From NCBI GenBank assembly GCA_025677835.1, contig JAIXMR010000003.1:475004-539003 (forward strand): DNA of 64,000 nt, written 5' to 3'. The translations under genes were made by a program, and so were the position numbers. Origin of the DNA: Sporodiniella umbellata (Eukaryota > Mucoromycota > Mucoromycetes > Mucorales > Rhizopodaceae). The notes under the pieces were generated by a model that saw nothing but the letters and a program-made list of their open reading frames with translations, was not told the DNA's origin and did not search any database. Position 1 is the first letter of the stretch; every line of letters starts with the position of its first letter. Shown here in pieces: positions 14,100 through 25,244 of the stretch.

Positions 14100-14666
14100 A
14101 TGGTTCTATTACAGCCCAACGAAATACATCCCAACCATACACAAAAGCTTTTAGAAAGGTTAGGTGATTGGAGAAAGGGAATCTGTCCCAACGGGGCGCT
14201 TGCCAACCAGCCCTGTTTTGTACTTGAAACGATGCCACAGATAACGATGTTGTATTCTAACCAAAACGACTATGTTACGACGGAAATTGTATCTGAATCT
14301 GTTTGGACCGACTGCTTGGTGGAGTCTGGAGCGATTACGACCATGAACGATGACAGTTTGATACAGTCCCTCTCAAATTTTTACATGATGTTTCATTCTT
14401 ATGAAAAAAATCGATCCACTCGGTGTACACTCCATTCACTTCAGATAGATAAACAGGCAGTATTTAATGTTGACAGAATCATGCGACCTACTGAGGATCT
14501 AAAGGAATCTATACTTGAAATTCAAAAACAATCCAACAGCAATAAACAATGGGCTTCTCTTTTACATCTATGGAACGAATTTGGCTATTTTTGGCCACGC
14601 AAGATTATGTTGGGTAAAGTCAAAGATGTTTTCAAGAAAGAAAACATGTCAAAAAAAAAAAAAAAA

Positions 14667-14763
<97 letters not shown>

Positions 14764-16165
14764 AAACTTGAAGAATCCGTGTATTTTTTTTTTTTTTATT
14801 TATTATTTTTTTGCTTGTTTGTATGGGAAGAATATAGGTTATAGACAACATCTTTCGAAATCGTATACGTTCAGTAATAATTCAGAAAGTACTGGTCAAT
14901 TTTATAAAGCGTTGGAGTATTTGAAACAGGCCCACGGGGAAAAAGAACGAATGAAGGCCAATTTGGAGTATGAATTTTTGAATGATTGTAGTATTGTGGC
15001 TCGATTGGATCTGGCACCTCTTCATGATTTTTTTAGCGAGCCTTACCGATCCATGGTCTATAGTATGATCCAGCTGAGGTTTACACAGATTGTGTCCAAT
15101 AAACCAATCCAGGTCTATAATGTGGCCACGGATAGTTTTCTTTGCTGGGATCCTATGTTGAAGCAAAGGATGGCTGAAAAAGACCATCGTTTCTTGATCC
15201 GGTCTATTCCTGCAGAGCAATTGAAAGAAGTAGACATATCGCGCTATCTTTGGAAATTGAGCTGGTCTCCTTTTACAGAGAAACAGGCACCGACAGAAAT
15301 TCTAAACGGATCCAGTAAGGTATATATCCAGCCTGCTGATCCGCTTCCTCAACATCCCCCACTGCCTCTGACGATGCTTTCCTGCCGACCTGCTAAATAT
15401 GACGAGATGAGTACTCAGGAACTTCATTTTTCTCGAATCAAGGCTCTCCGACTGTTGGTACCTGATGCAGGTAGCTATGAAAAGTCAGGCTGGTCTCTGG
15501 AATATCCCAACAATCGACTCAAGTACGTTACTGACTATCAACAGAACCTCAAGCTTAATATCAATGAACACCTTCGAAGAATCAAGCCAGTATTAGAAGG
15601 CGATGACATTCAGTTTCAACAGGTTGGTTTGTTGACCGCATTCTATCCAGTGGAGAAAACAGCACACGGCCATCTACTGAAACCCAATGCAAGCTCAAGA
15701 AACAATGTGTTGTGTATTGATGAAGACATTATTCAAGAAAGATATGGTCAGAGTACGATTTGGAGAATCCAGTTTCCTGAACATACTACAGAATCGATAC
15801 CGAGTATTTCCAAAGTGTTTGGCTTTGAAAGTGGAGGCAAGTAGTTCTTTTATTTTCATGGATACATATTGATATCCCATCTAGGCGAATCCATCTCTCA
15901 AACCTCCTTTGTTTCTGAAATTCAACCTGTGGTATCGCCTATCGATGAACGAAAACTAAGAAGAGTGCAGTCGTTTAGTTCGTTTGAGTCCGGAATGAGC
16001 CACCGTACCAACAAAGCACCTTATTTTGAAAACCTTGTCACAGGAAAACTGACCACCAAATTGATGTCTCAGTTTGTAAAGAAGGTCACACTCGATCCAT
16101 TAGCACAACTTGTTAAACCACAAAGACCTAAACGAAATACCAAAGCGCATCGCATGTCTCCCTAA
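14100..16165 (+). CDS. unidentified protein, 597 aa, possibly MACPF-like
   Basis: Exons 14100-14613, 14838-15836 and 15885-16165 close in phase to 597 aa. The second intron uses a GC donor (AG|GCAAGT) and TAG acceptor; no GT donor nearby keeps the frame. The first intron (224 nt) carries a long (GA)n microsatellite. No motif is decisive. The segment LLHLWNEFGYFWPRKIMLG followed by a Tyr/Arg-rich strand reminds me of fungal MACPF-type proteins, but this is only an impression. No signal peptide or membrane segment is obvious. The C-terminal ~95 residues are basic and Ser-rich (RRVQSFSSFESG), probably disordered. The long uniform coding frames and clean splicing show it is a real gene. Confidence 0.7.
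14667..14760 (+). repeat. (GA)n microsatellite
   Basis: About 47 GA units with one interruption (a C near 14675), preceded by a run of 16 A. It sits inside intron 1 of the unidentified gene at 14100-16165. It is purine-only on the plus strand, so H-DNA formation is conceivable. Confidence 0.95.
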
Positions 16166-16495
16166 TACCTTTGTCGTTCGCAGTAAAAAAAAAAAACCAA
16201 AAAAAAAAAAAAAGAAAAAGCAACCATTGGCTACTTAAAATGCGCACAATACGATACGCCCTAGACAACAAAAGAAGAGAATAAAACAGATAAAATCATT
16301 ACCAAAAATGAGGAAAACCAACAGTCTATAGGCTTTGTTTTTTTTTTTTTTTTTTTTGGGTTTTTTTCTACACTCCACTAAAACAAAAGCAAATACGGAT
16401 CTTCCAAAGAGCTGATGTGACAGGCATTTTTCTTTATCTGTCCAGTAACAAATTTCATATCTCTATTTTTTTTTGGAATCGATTTATAAACTGTG
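16166..16495. promoter_or_regulatory. EXO1 upstream region
   Basis: 330 bases between the stop of the unidentified gene and the EXO1 start. It holds poly(A) runs (16184-16213) and a poly(T) run (16337-16357). No additional gene seen. Confidence 0.4.
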
Positions 16496-18158
16496 ATGGG
16501 CATCACTGGTTTACTTCCTCTTTTAACACCCGTTTCAACATCGGTGCATATCAAAGAGTATGCAGGAAAGACAGTAGCGATTGACGGCCATTGTTGGCTT
16601 CATAAAGGTGCCTTTTCTTGTGCGATGGAACTTGCATTAAAGCAGCCCACAACAAAGTAAGAATTCAGCCCTCAACCAAAAAAAAAAAAAAAAAAAAAAC
16701 ACGCTCCTTATACTCCTTTATGAATAGATATGTGACCCATTTCAAAAAGATGATTCAGATGCTACAATTCTATAAAGTGATTCCTTTGGTTGTTTTTGAT
16801 GGTAAAGCCTTACCGATGAAACAAGAAACGAATCAAAAACGCGCAGAGTAAGATATTTTTTTTTTTTTTGTATAAAAGAAAAACAGACAGTGAAAGACTT
16901 TGTAAACAGAAGGCGAAAAAAGGCATTAGAAGCTGGTATGAAACATATTGCGTTGGGTCAACGTAAAGAGGCTATGGGTTACTTTCAACAGTCAGTGAGT
17001 GTGAGTGAAGCGATGGTGCAAGAAGTAATCAAAGTAAATAGAATATCTAAAGTGAGATCCCAATCGATTTATAACCATGTGTACAGAGTTTGGATCAGAT
17101 GGGAGTCAAGAGTATTATTGCCCCTTATGAAGCCGATCCTCAACTGGCCTATGTGCTTAAAAAAGGCTATGCGCAGGCGATTGTGACTGAAGATTCTGAT
17201 CTGTTAGCGTTCGGTTGTGCTACAGTGATTTTCAAACTGAATCCGTTTGGTGAAGGCACACGTATTTGCTTTAAAGACATTGAGAATGTGATGGATATCC
17301 ATCCCTTTGACGTATCTACCCTAAGGCATGTCTGTATGCTTTCGGGGTGTGACTACCTTTCTTCTCTGAAAGGCATCGGTCTCAAAACAGCCATCTCGCT
17401 GGTGCGACGGAACAGAGAGACTGCCAAGGTAAAAAAAAAAAAAAAAAAAAAAAAATGCTTGTCACGAGCGATCCTCTTACACGACGGATAGATTATGAAA
17501 ACACTTCGTTTCAAGTCTGATATTGCAGTCTATGCTGAACAGTTTCCACGCGCCGAAAGTGCCTTTCTCTATCAATATGTTTATGATGCTCCCTCCCGTC
17601 GTTTTGTTCGTTTGAACAATGTACCGGAAAGTTTTAATCAAGACTATCTTTACTCACTCGGGAGTTGTCCTCCTACATCAGACACGACTGTACCCAAGGT
17701 TTATATGAGCCCACAAGAGGTCAAGTCAAACAAAGAAAACATCCCTGTAAGTACTGCCGTTTTTTTTTTTTTTTTTTTTTTTTCTTTAAAAAGACTAATC
17801 CTTACCCAAGCCCTGGCTCAAGTTTGAAAAAACAAAAGAGACCGACGTCAAGCAAGCAAAGCAAGAACCTTCAAACAAGACTGGATCTGTAGTAGAAAGG
17901 TTCAAGCAGATGATTCAAAACAAGGTCAAAGAGACAAAACCAACGCCACTTTTAGTACGCGGATATTCTTTTTCCGACTCACTCCCTTCCTTGACTTCAA
18001 GTGCTTCTTCTGAAGCAACCCAAGAAGAACCTGCGACCGATACAACAAAAACACCACTTTCTCATCCCAAACGTCCACGCGATAGTCAAGACGATCTTTC
18101 CTTTGTGGGTCGAAAACGCGTTTTAGGCACTATCACCAATACCCATGCTATCCTTTAA
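16496..18158 (+). CDS. EXO1: exonuclease 1 (Rad2/XPG family)
   Basis: 5'-3' exonuclease and flap nuclease of mismatch repair and double-strand-break end resection, acting in the nucleus. Six exons: 16496-16656, 16728-16847, 16910-17033, 17087-17428, 17492-17746 and 17811-18158, giving 449 aa. The N-terminus [10 protein letters not shown] starts at the mature glycine expected for this family. Then come the N-nuclease aspartate ([10 protein letters not shown]), [11 protein letters not shown], the I-nuclease core [11 protein letters not shown] with [11 protein letters not shown], and the helix-hairpin-helix region [22 protein letters not shown]. The C-terminal tail is short (about 115 residues) compared with yeast or human Exo1 (about 700-850 aa total), so this is a compact form. 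It ends in a basic, Ser-rich segment. Several introns are mostly poly(A) or poly(T). Confidence 0.94.
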
Positions 18159-18297
18159 AGTTTTCCTTTTATATGTGTAATATACACACTTCTTTTGATT
18201 TTAGCCTTTTACGTGTATGTAGATATAGATATCCATGTTTTTGTTTTTAATAGTAATAAAAAGGTTTCCTCTCCTCCTCCTCCTTTTTTTTTTTTTT

Positions 18298-19178
18298 TTA
18301 CATGAAATCTTCCTCTGCAGCGTTGACGTCTTCTACATCTGTATGTCTCCAATTGGATTTCATCTGTGAAGGATCAAAGAGGTCATTGATTTCTTTTTCA
18401 GCTCTTCTTTTTTCCTCTGCTAATTTCTGAACATGTTCTTTCTAAAAGAGAGAGAGAGAGATGAGGCTTTGACAAACCAAAAAAAAAAAAAAAAAAAAAA
18501 GAGAGAGAGATTACCTTGGCGAATTCTTCCATTCTTGCGTTCTTTCGATCGATTTTTTCTCTTTGGACTTTTTCTTGTAAAAGATCAGGAAATCGTTCGA
18601 CTTTAGTTTTATTGAGACGATTGACGACCTCGTTGATTCTCTTTTCAACAAAGATCCGCTTGACTTTCTTTGGGTGATGAAAAGTGACCTGACCTGTTTC
18701 CATGCCAGGGGTCTTTTTGAGATTATCCCAAGGAGTGTAGATGACTTGGATTCCATTCTTTTTGTTGCCTTCGATGCTGTTTGCTTTCACTAACTGAGCA
18801 CAGTCCTCGACTACCTGGGGTGGGATATCTAACCAGGTTTGGCCTGGCTGTAGACGTACATAGACGTGTGCACTGGACAATTTGTCCACATGAAACTAGA
18901 CGGTTGGCATCAGTCGAAAGACGCTACTGTCGCTGTCTTACCCAGATATCTTCAGGAAAACCATACTGAATCAAATCATCGTCTAAGCAAAGAATCCATC
19001 AATATATACATGTATAAAAGAGTGACAGATAGAAAAGCGTGGCTTGTGTTTCTTTACTCTCATATTTATCTTTTCCCATATAGATGGTCACAGGAGGATC
19101 AACAACTAAAAGAAATAGGTTGGATTGGATACGTATACGTTCATCCTAGTTACTATTGCTTGTGTAATACAACACCAT
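18298..19178 (-). CDS. CCDC25 family (NFACT-R domain) protein
   Basis: Orthologue of human CCDC25, a small protein made of an NFACT-R/DUF814 domain and a charged coiled-coil tail. Human CCDC25 is reported as a DNA sensor, but the fungal role is unclear; the domain relates it to ribosome quality-control factors. Five exons on the minus strand: 19178-19154, 19105-19058, 18982-18942, 18895-18515 and 18441-18298, giving 212 aa. Diagnostic stretches are MVLYYTSN at the start, [45 protein letters not shown] and [10 protein letters not shown]. It ends in an acidic tail DFM like the human protein. The three short 5' exons encode residues that any single-ORF search would miss. Confidence 0.93.
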
Positions 19179-19347
19179 CTTTTTTTTAAAAAAAAAAAAA
19201 AAAATTTACGAAAGAAAGTAAAAGTGAATGATGTTCAAGCCAGATTTAAAAAGGATGTTACACAACCATGCTACTGTGTGCGTGGGTTATTTTCCCGAAG
19301 GGTAGGGGTAAGCGTTTACTATGTACAAGGTATATTTACAAAGGAAG

Positions 19348-19380
<33 letters not shown>

Positions 19381-19383
19381 GGG

Positions 19384-20229
19384 TTAACTGTGTTGTTGCC
19401 AGCCTTGACGAGAGCGTGGATGGTATTTGAGGTAGAGACAGGCTCGATCGCACCAACCGCCGGGCATACAACAAGGAAAGCAAGATCGCCAGAGCTTTTG
19501 CCAAAGACCAGGGTTAAGTTCGATGCTTTTAAAAGACGAAGGCCGGGGACGGTTGAAGAGACTCCCGGCATCGTGATGGGTGGTGGAAAGGATGCTTTGG
19601 CCATCATCGCTTTCAGGGTAAGAACCGTTCAACAAGGTTTTCAAGGCTTGAGGGTGATCGTGTAAAAGACGTTGGAGGTCTTCATGGATCATCAAGCCCG
19701 AGATCACCAAGGCAGAAAGCCAGCCACTGTCCTGAACAGGTTTAAATGGGTTATGTTCGGTCTTTGGATGACGGGCGGTGTCGATCCTGAAAGAGGTATC
19801 GTTCAATTGGGCTACCAGGCTGTAGGGGCTGTAACAGTTGAGAGTATAGCTATTGCCTTCTTTGAAAGGGATCAACTTCCATTGATAACGTTCCTCTCTG
19901 AACGAAAACCAAAACTCGTCGGTGGATAAAAGCCATTGGGTCTCTTTTGATCCCAAAGTGATCCCCTGGGCTTCTCTTTTCACAACACCCCACACAATCT
20001 GCCCACTCGGATGGTACAGCGTCTGTTCGTTGTAGAGGTAAACAGTCTGTTCGTTGTGGCTGAGGGTCATCCGGTGGCTATCGCTGTTACTATTTCCAGT
20101 CGCCACTTTCAATTCTATCCCTGCCTGCGTGGCGGAGGGTAACGTCGCTGTCGGGTAAGCCTCACTGGAAAGTGTAGGTCTCGGTCGTGTCAGGTCATGC
20201 TCTTTGGTAATAATGTTGGAAAAAGTCAT
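19384..20229 (-). CDS. uncharacterised protein with Cys-rich basic C-terminal tail
   Basis: Uninterrupted 281-aa frame with GC-rich codon use. I do not recognise the family. The middle (about residues 60-150) alternates short hydrophobic and polar strands, as in a beta-bar.rel lipid-binding fold such as tubby-like domains. The end carries a cysteine cluster CFPCCMPGGWCDRACL next to basic residues, which looks like a palmitoylated membrane-attachment tail. Together this suggests a peripheral membrane protein, but that is inference. The divergent IF1 gene starts 733 bases away. The 3' side is a 23-base A/T homopolymer. Confidence 0.6.
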   Translation of the reverse strand: MTFSNIITKEHDLTRPRPTLSSEAYPTATLPSATQAGIELKVATGNSNSDSHRMTLSHNEQTVYLYNEQTLYHPSGQIVWGVVKREAQGITLGSKETQWLLSTDEFWFSFREERYQWKLIPFKEGNSYTLNCYSPYSLVAQLNDTSFRIDTARHPKTEHNPFKPVQDSGWLSALVISGLMIHEDLQRLLHDHPQALKTLLNGSYPESDDGQSILSTTHHDAGSLFNRPRPSSFKSIELNPGLWQKLWRSCFPCCMPGGWCDRACLYLKYHPRSRQGWQQHS

Positions 20230-20249
20230 TTCGCTAGAAAAAAAAATAG

Positions 20250-20285
<36 letters not shown>

Positions 20286-20500
20286 AACGGTTCGCCAGTC
20301 TATTTTAAATGAACGTTACACGCACTCCATCCAGAAGAAAATCATTCATCTGCTTTGGGTCGGACCATCAAATCACTTGAGAACCATCAATGCCACCCTC
20401 GCTTGGAGGTCTCTTGGTGGGAGAGAGAAAGCCAACGCGTCTTTTGATACCGCAACGTCCTCTGGACAATAGAAACCAAGTCACTCTATGACGTGAGCAC

Positions 20501-20532
<32 letters not shown>

Positions 20533-20961
20533 CCTTGGAAAAACAAGGAGGCCAACGTCATAGTCAAGGTAAATCCATAACGCGAGTTCGTTCAAAGTCA
20601 AAAGATGGTTTAGATCGAAATCCTTCTCGGCCTATTTTCTGATAACACGGTTTTTTTTCAATGTAGTGTATGCCGTCTGCATGATGTCATCGCTATAGAC
20701 CTGCCTTGGCCGCCGTTCACTCTCTTTCTCTCTGTTTCTCTTTCTCACACACTCTCTCTTTCTCTCTGTTTCTCTTTTGGTTTTACTCTAGGATGGAATA
20801 GAGGAGAGCATGCGTTTTGAAAGGTGTGGGTAGGATGGACGGTGAAGAACGGTTTTCAACAGCCGCGGATGGTTTTGTCACCCCGAAGAGGCTATAAAAA
20901 GGGAAGGCTCGTTTTCATGTTGTTTTTTCACTTTATTTTTTTTTTCACAACCCTTCTCACT
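20230..20961. promoter_or_regulatory. IF1 upstream region with TATA box and pyrimidine tract
   Basis: The sequence TATAAAAA at 20893-20900 lies about 60 bases before the IF1 ATG and is the best TATA box in the window. Further up, 20719-20776 is a C/T-only tract with two imperfect copies of a CTCTCTTTCTCTCTGTTTCT unit. A 45-base poly(A) run occupies about 20240-20283. On the minus strand between 20374 and 20790 several stretches read like protein, see findings. Confidence 0.6.
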
Positions 20962-21264
20962 ATGCTCTCTGCTTCTGTCAAACCTGCTACCATCCGTAAC
21001 GTCTTATCCCGTCGGTCTTTACACATGACTTGTATCCGACGCAACGAAGCGCCTAGTAATCGAGGCTTGAACGAGAAAGAAAAGGCCCAGGAGGCTACTT
21101 GGGCTCGTAAACATGTAAGTGAGATGTGAGTAAGAAAGATAACTGACGGTTGTGAACAGGATGCTGAATTACTAGAAAAGTTAAAAAAGTCTTTGGCTGA
21201 TCAAGAAAAGACAACGACTGAGATCCGAGCTCAGTTGGATAAGCTTGAAGGCAAGCACAAATAA
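20962..21264 (+). CDS. INH1: mitochondrial ATP synthase inhibitor IF1
   Basis: Small inhibitor that binds F1-ATPase and stops ATP hydrolysis when the membrane potential collapses. Exons 20962-21114 and 21160-21264 give 85 aa, the usual size of a precursor. The first ~25 residues are a classic presequence (MLSASVKPATIRNVLSRRSLH). The body has the family pattern of a charged segment (NEKEKAQEATWARKHDAE) followed by a long amphipathic coiled coil (LLEKLKKSLADQEKTTTEI). A strong TATA element stands about 60 bases upstream. A short G/C run beyond the stop (21282-21318) can fold into a C7/G6 hairpin over A-rich DNA, possibly aiding 3' end formation. Confidence 0.88.
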
Positions 21265-21369
21265 ACATGACTTGAGAAGAATGTTAGCCCCCCCCCCTCA
21301 AAAAAAAAAAGGGGGGCTTCTAATAAATAGAAAGATTTGAAAAAAAAAAAAAAAACACATACACACTTT

Positions 21370-22457
21370 TTATTCTTCTTCTTGTTGGGTGAGAGGTTCA
21401 GGCTTACCGTGCCAATGACGGTGCACGTCTTTTCCATACCAAACCAAGAGCTCTTGATCGGGTTCGATGATGCCTTGGGTCCAGCAAATCACTTGGTTGA
21501 CTTGAGCCCCTTCGAGAAAAACAATATTGGCCTGATCGGCTGCTGCCTCGTTCATGAAATGAAATGGGCAATAACGTGGATGGCTTTCGTCCACGATCGG
21601 CTCACCTGTCGCGTCCGTGGCGTCCAGCACGGTACGACGATACATGATGGCATAGTCCGAAGCACGGCCCACACGTTCCTTGAGCGAATCGTATTCATCT
21701 TCACTCATCGGCACCCCAAAGTAGAACCCGATCGGTGCATTCGCCGGCAGTCTACGTTTGGCAAACAAGCCCAGACCCGCCTGGGGAATCAACGAAGGGG
21801 CGCGATACACCACATCGTTCCAGTCTTTCGGTACCGCCGACACATCCAACTCTTCCAATCGCCACTCGCCTGCTTCTTCCCCCGCAGGTGGGGTGGGGTA
21901 ACGTGCTGTGGCCTGGGGAACGCCAAACAAAAACGGCCAATCATGTTCAAACAGCTTCTTCACCCAGTGTTGATACGCTTCGACCGCCTTGCTTTCATCC
22001 CCCGGCTCGTACGCCAATCGAAACCAAGTCGCTCGACTGCCTTCCACTCGAAACGGTTCAAAATAACGATCCGAATTGGTGGTCAAAGACGCTGACGCTG
22101 AGTTGGCAGGTGTCTTTAGGTGAGCCCATGCAAACGCTGATGAGCCAAACAATCATAACAAAAAAAAAAAAAAAAATTTTTTTTTTTTTTTTATCGATTT
22201 ACCTTGCCTCGAAAGACAAGAGGAAGTGAAAGTTCTTTACTCAATTGACGATCCAATCTCAAAGCTTCCTTGATCAATTCTCCACGAGGCAAACAACGAT
22301 CGGGGTGTTGTCTTAATGCCAAAAAAAGCATATACGCCTGATTGTGCCAGCGGGGATGAAGGCTGTCCACTCGTTTTCTTTTGAATTCCACTGTCCATTC
22401 ACTTTCACTGGACAATCGCTTACTGCCTCTTGTCTTTTCCCCCATAACCACTTTCAA
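21370..22457 (-). CDS. SET-domain protein
   Basis: Exons 22457-22203 and 22113-21370 give 332 aa. The intron between them contains poly(A) next to poly(T). The C-terminal half has SET-domain landmarks: GLGLFAKRRLPANAPIGFY (the G-x-G entry strand), FMNEAAADQANIVF (counterpart of the NH-x-x-x-PN pseudoknot, here NEA), and ELLVWYGKD near the end. SET proteins transfer methyl groups from SAM to lysines of histones or other proteins. The classical NHS/C motif is altered to NEA, a variant seen in PRDM-type SET domains, so activity is uncertain. The N-terminal exon is basic with no recognised domain. Codon use is GC-rich like its neighbours. Confidence 0.8.
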
Positions 22458-22498
22458 CCGTGATTTTCAAACAAGCGTTTCTATGGAGAGTCCAAAGG

Positions 22499-22532
<34 letters not shown>

Positions 22533-23371
22533 AGAGAGAGAAACAGGCGGTTTCTTAATTTTTTTTTTTTTTTCTTTTTTTTTATGGGTAAAGCATGACT
22601 GCCAAAAGAAGGGTTGTTCTCAAGCAATCCATGAATCCAACCCGACGGTACCTTTTGTTAGCCAATACCGAGAAGGCTTCATTCGATGCATACCATTTCT
22701 AAAGCGTGGATTAAAACCTCCCAAAAGATGGCCAACGTAGAAAATACAATTTCAACGGCCGCGGATACCCTTTTTTTTTTTTTTAGAGTTAAATACCTCT
22801 CTTTTTTCTTTTCTATCTCCCAATTTTTTTTATTTTTATTTTTTATTTTTTTTATGAGCAGGAGAACCAAGGTAAAGGCGAGTGGCAAGGGTGAATGACT
22901 GGTTATTCAGTGCCAGAGTAGGGAAACGATAAGAGGGGGCTAAAAAAAAAAAAAAAAGGCATTTCTTGATGACCTTTCTTAACCCAAGTACGATGGTCAG
23001 ACACGCGAATAGCTCTCGTTAGATACTGCAGCGCAGATCTGAGCCAGTGGGAGAGATGCGTTATCCAAGTGGAAACCAAGCCTAGACGTTTCCTTCAGGC
23101 TTGTAGGGCTGAAGCTATCTGAGCAGAATGCACGTTTAACGAGGGAGAGAACGTGAACGGCTTTGACCCCTTGTCTGACCGGTTTGTGTTTATTCTTCTG
23201 GTGAAAGTCATCCATTCGCTCTACGTCACTTTACCTCCCTAAAAAATGACCCCACTTGGTTTCACGGTGGTTCAAGCGGCGATCGAAATGGGGCACCTCC
23301 ACCTAAAAGAAAAAATTTCATCTTTTTTCTCTCTTTTTGTTTTTCTTTATTCTTTTTATTTTATTTTGACA
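22458..23371. other. intergenic with possible unplaced exon(s)
   Basis: Contains a run of about 31 A followed by (GA)n at 22500-22540, and a long poly(T)-rich segment 22780-22855. The plus strand at 22595-22765 reads like protein in two frames but no splice chain could be closed. A small plus-strand reading ending ENQGKGEWQG* lies at about 22861-22898. No confident gene. Confidence 0.35.
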
Positions 23372-25041
23372 ATGCTTTTACTCAAACACAACACACTGTC
23401 AGTAGAAGAACTATTTACGATTGAATGCGTAAAGAAAGGGTGGAGGTGGGGGAGAAAAAGCGCTGAACTGATGTTTAGTATAGAAAATGATCAAAGTGAT
23501 GGATAGAGAGTACGAGTTGGGCAACCTACAGGATTTTGAAATACTCAACAAGAGTCGAGCTGAACTTTACGGATATATTCTTGGATTTTCAGAGCGGATG
23601 GGACTATGCGAATCGATTGGGGTTACACCGTCTGAATTTCTAGATTTTGTGGTAGATGTGGACCAAGGCTATCTGCCCAACGCGTATCATTCGTTCTATC
23701 ATGCGGTGGATGTAGCGGTGGTGCTTTACCAGATGATCTATCAATACGATGTGGCTCGTTATCTGTCTAGGATTGATTTGGCCGGTCTTTTTATAGCAGG
23801 TCTCTGCCACGATATTGGTCATGTAAGTGAACCACTTTCTCTCCCCTCTTGTATTGACCATGGCTTAGCCGGGAAAAAACAATAATTTTCAAGTCAACCT
23901 TCAGACCGATCTCGCGAAGCGTTATAGCAACAAATCCGTACTCGAGAGTTTCTCCTGTACGCTCACCATCGATCTACTCGGTAAACACAAGCTCTTTCGA
24001 AACCTCGAACAGACAAGCTCAGCCCTTGGCCTGTGTACGACCGAGCCTGAGTTGAAGACGGCCATCATCAAGATGATTTTAGCCACCGACATGATCTTTC
24101 ATTACGAACTTCAAGAAAATCTGGCGAACCTGCTAGAGATCGTGGTCGATCACGAACTGGAACCTTTGCTACCGACGTTACCCGTCACAGCGGAAGAGAG
24201 GGAAGAAAACCATGAAATAACGCCAACCGAACCCGAAATCAAAGACATCTTTTCCAACCAAGGCGCCAAAAGCGCGATTACTTACTTTCGAAAAAAATCG
24301 TATTTTGAAGACTCGCCTCTACCCTTTCCGAGCCGGATGCCCGCCTCGCCCCCACTCGATCCACCCGGCTATCGTATGGATGCCCATCAACGCCTGATCT
24401 TGTGCCAGATCATCTTGCACGCAGCCGATATCAGTAACGCGCTTCGACCTTGGCCTCTCTGCCGTCATTGGTCGGATCTGGTCTGTGAAGAGTTCTTTGG
24501 TCAGGGCGATGCCGAACGAGACCAACGCTTGCCTGTCTCACCCAACATGGATCGAAACCAGGTCAGTCAGACAACCATCGGACTCAGCTTTGGTGATTTC
24601 GTCGTCAGCCCTTACTTTGAGATCTTTAGCGCGCTCTTTCCCAAGGCAGATGAACTCCTCAAAACCTTGAACGCCAATCGTGCCGAATGGATCCTATTGG
24701 AACAAGAAGACCTGAGGACAGAAGAACAACATCCACCCGAGAAACAGCCCGCTGCCATGTTGCCCGAAGACAGGCCTATCCTTAACCCCACCGGGCGAAG
24801 AGTCAGCGTCGCCGCAGGAATGGTCATCATTCCAGACCAACTCGAAGAAAGAACCGTAGGCTCAGGAAAAAATAAACGTAAATTCTGGGGTGTGCGTAGT
24901 ATCAGTCATGGTCAAGCCCTCGACCCACTCCCTCGTGCAGACGCCAGCCGTCGAAGAAGTGAAGAACCCATTCAGAAATTGAAATCGGTTATTCCATTGA
25001 GACGACTGGTTAAAAAGAAAATCTTTAAGCCATGTGAATAG
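23372..25041 (+). CDS. class I cyclic-nucleotide phosphodiesterase (copy 2)
   Basis: Paralogue of the gene at 503-1996. Exons 23372-23428, 23484-23822 and 23869-25041 give 522 aa. Both intron positions match copy 1 exactly (after the 19th codon, and after the Gly-His of the second metal motif), so the two genes are duplicates. Motifs: NAYHSFYHAVDV, CHDIGHPGKNN and HAADISNALRPW. Compared with copy 1 the loop before HAADIS is longer and Glu/Pro-rich, and the third exon uses many more G/C-ending codons. Adjacent acidic and Pro-rich tails are probably disordered. It hydrolyses cAMP and/or cGMP; the specificity is not readable. Confidence 0.9.
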
Positions 25042-25207
25042 TTCCTCCTCCCCCCCCCACCCCAACTCTCTTGTATATTTCCCTCCCTCTGTGTGTGTGT
25101 ATCATGATGCTTACTATACTAAACAAAGGCGATTGACATCATCTATCGCCTAAACCAATTAAATTCATCTTTTTTCCCAATTCGTTCTAAACCATTGCTT
25201 ACTCTAT

Positions 25208-25241
<34 letters not shown>

Positions 25242-25244
25242 GGT

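Noticed and set aside
21337..22229. Two long plus-strand frames (252 and 164 codons) over the SET gene
   Set aside because: They are shadows of a GC-rich minus-strand SET gene; the minus reading has domain motifs and a phase-consistent intron.
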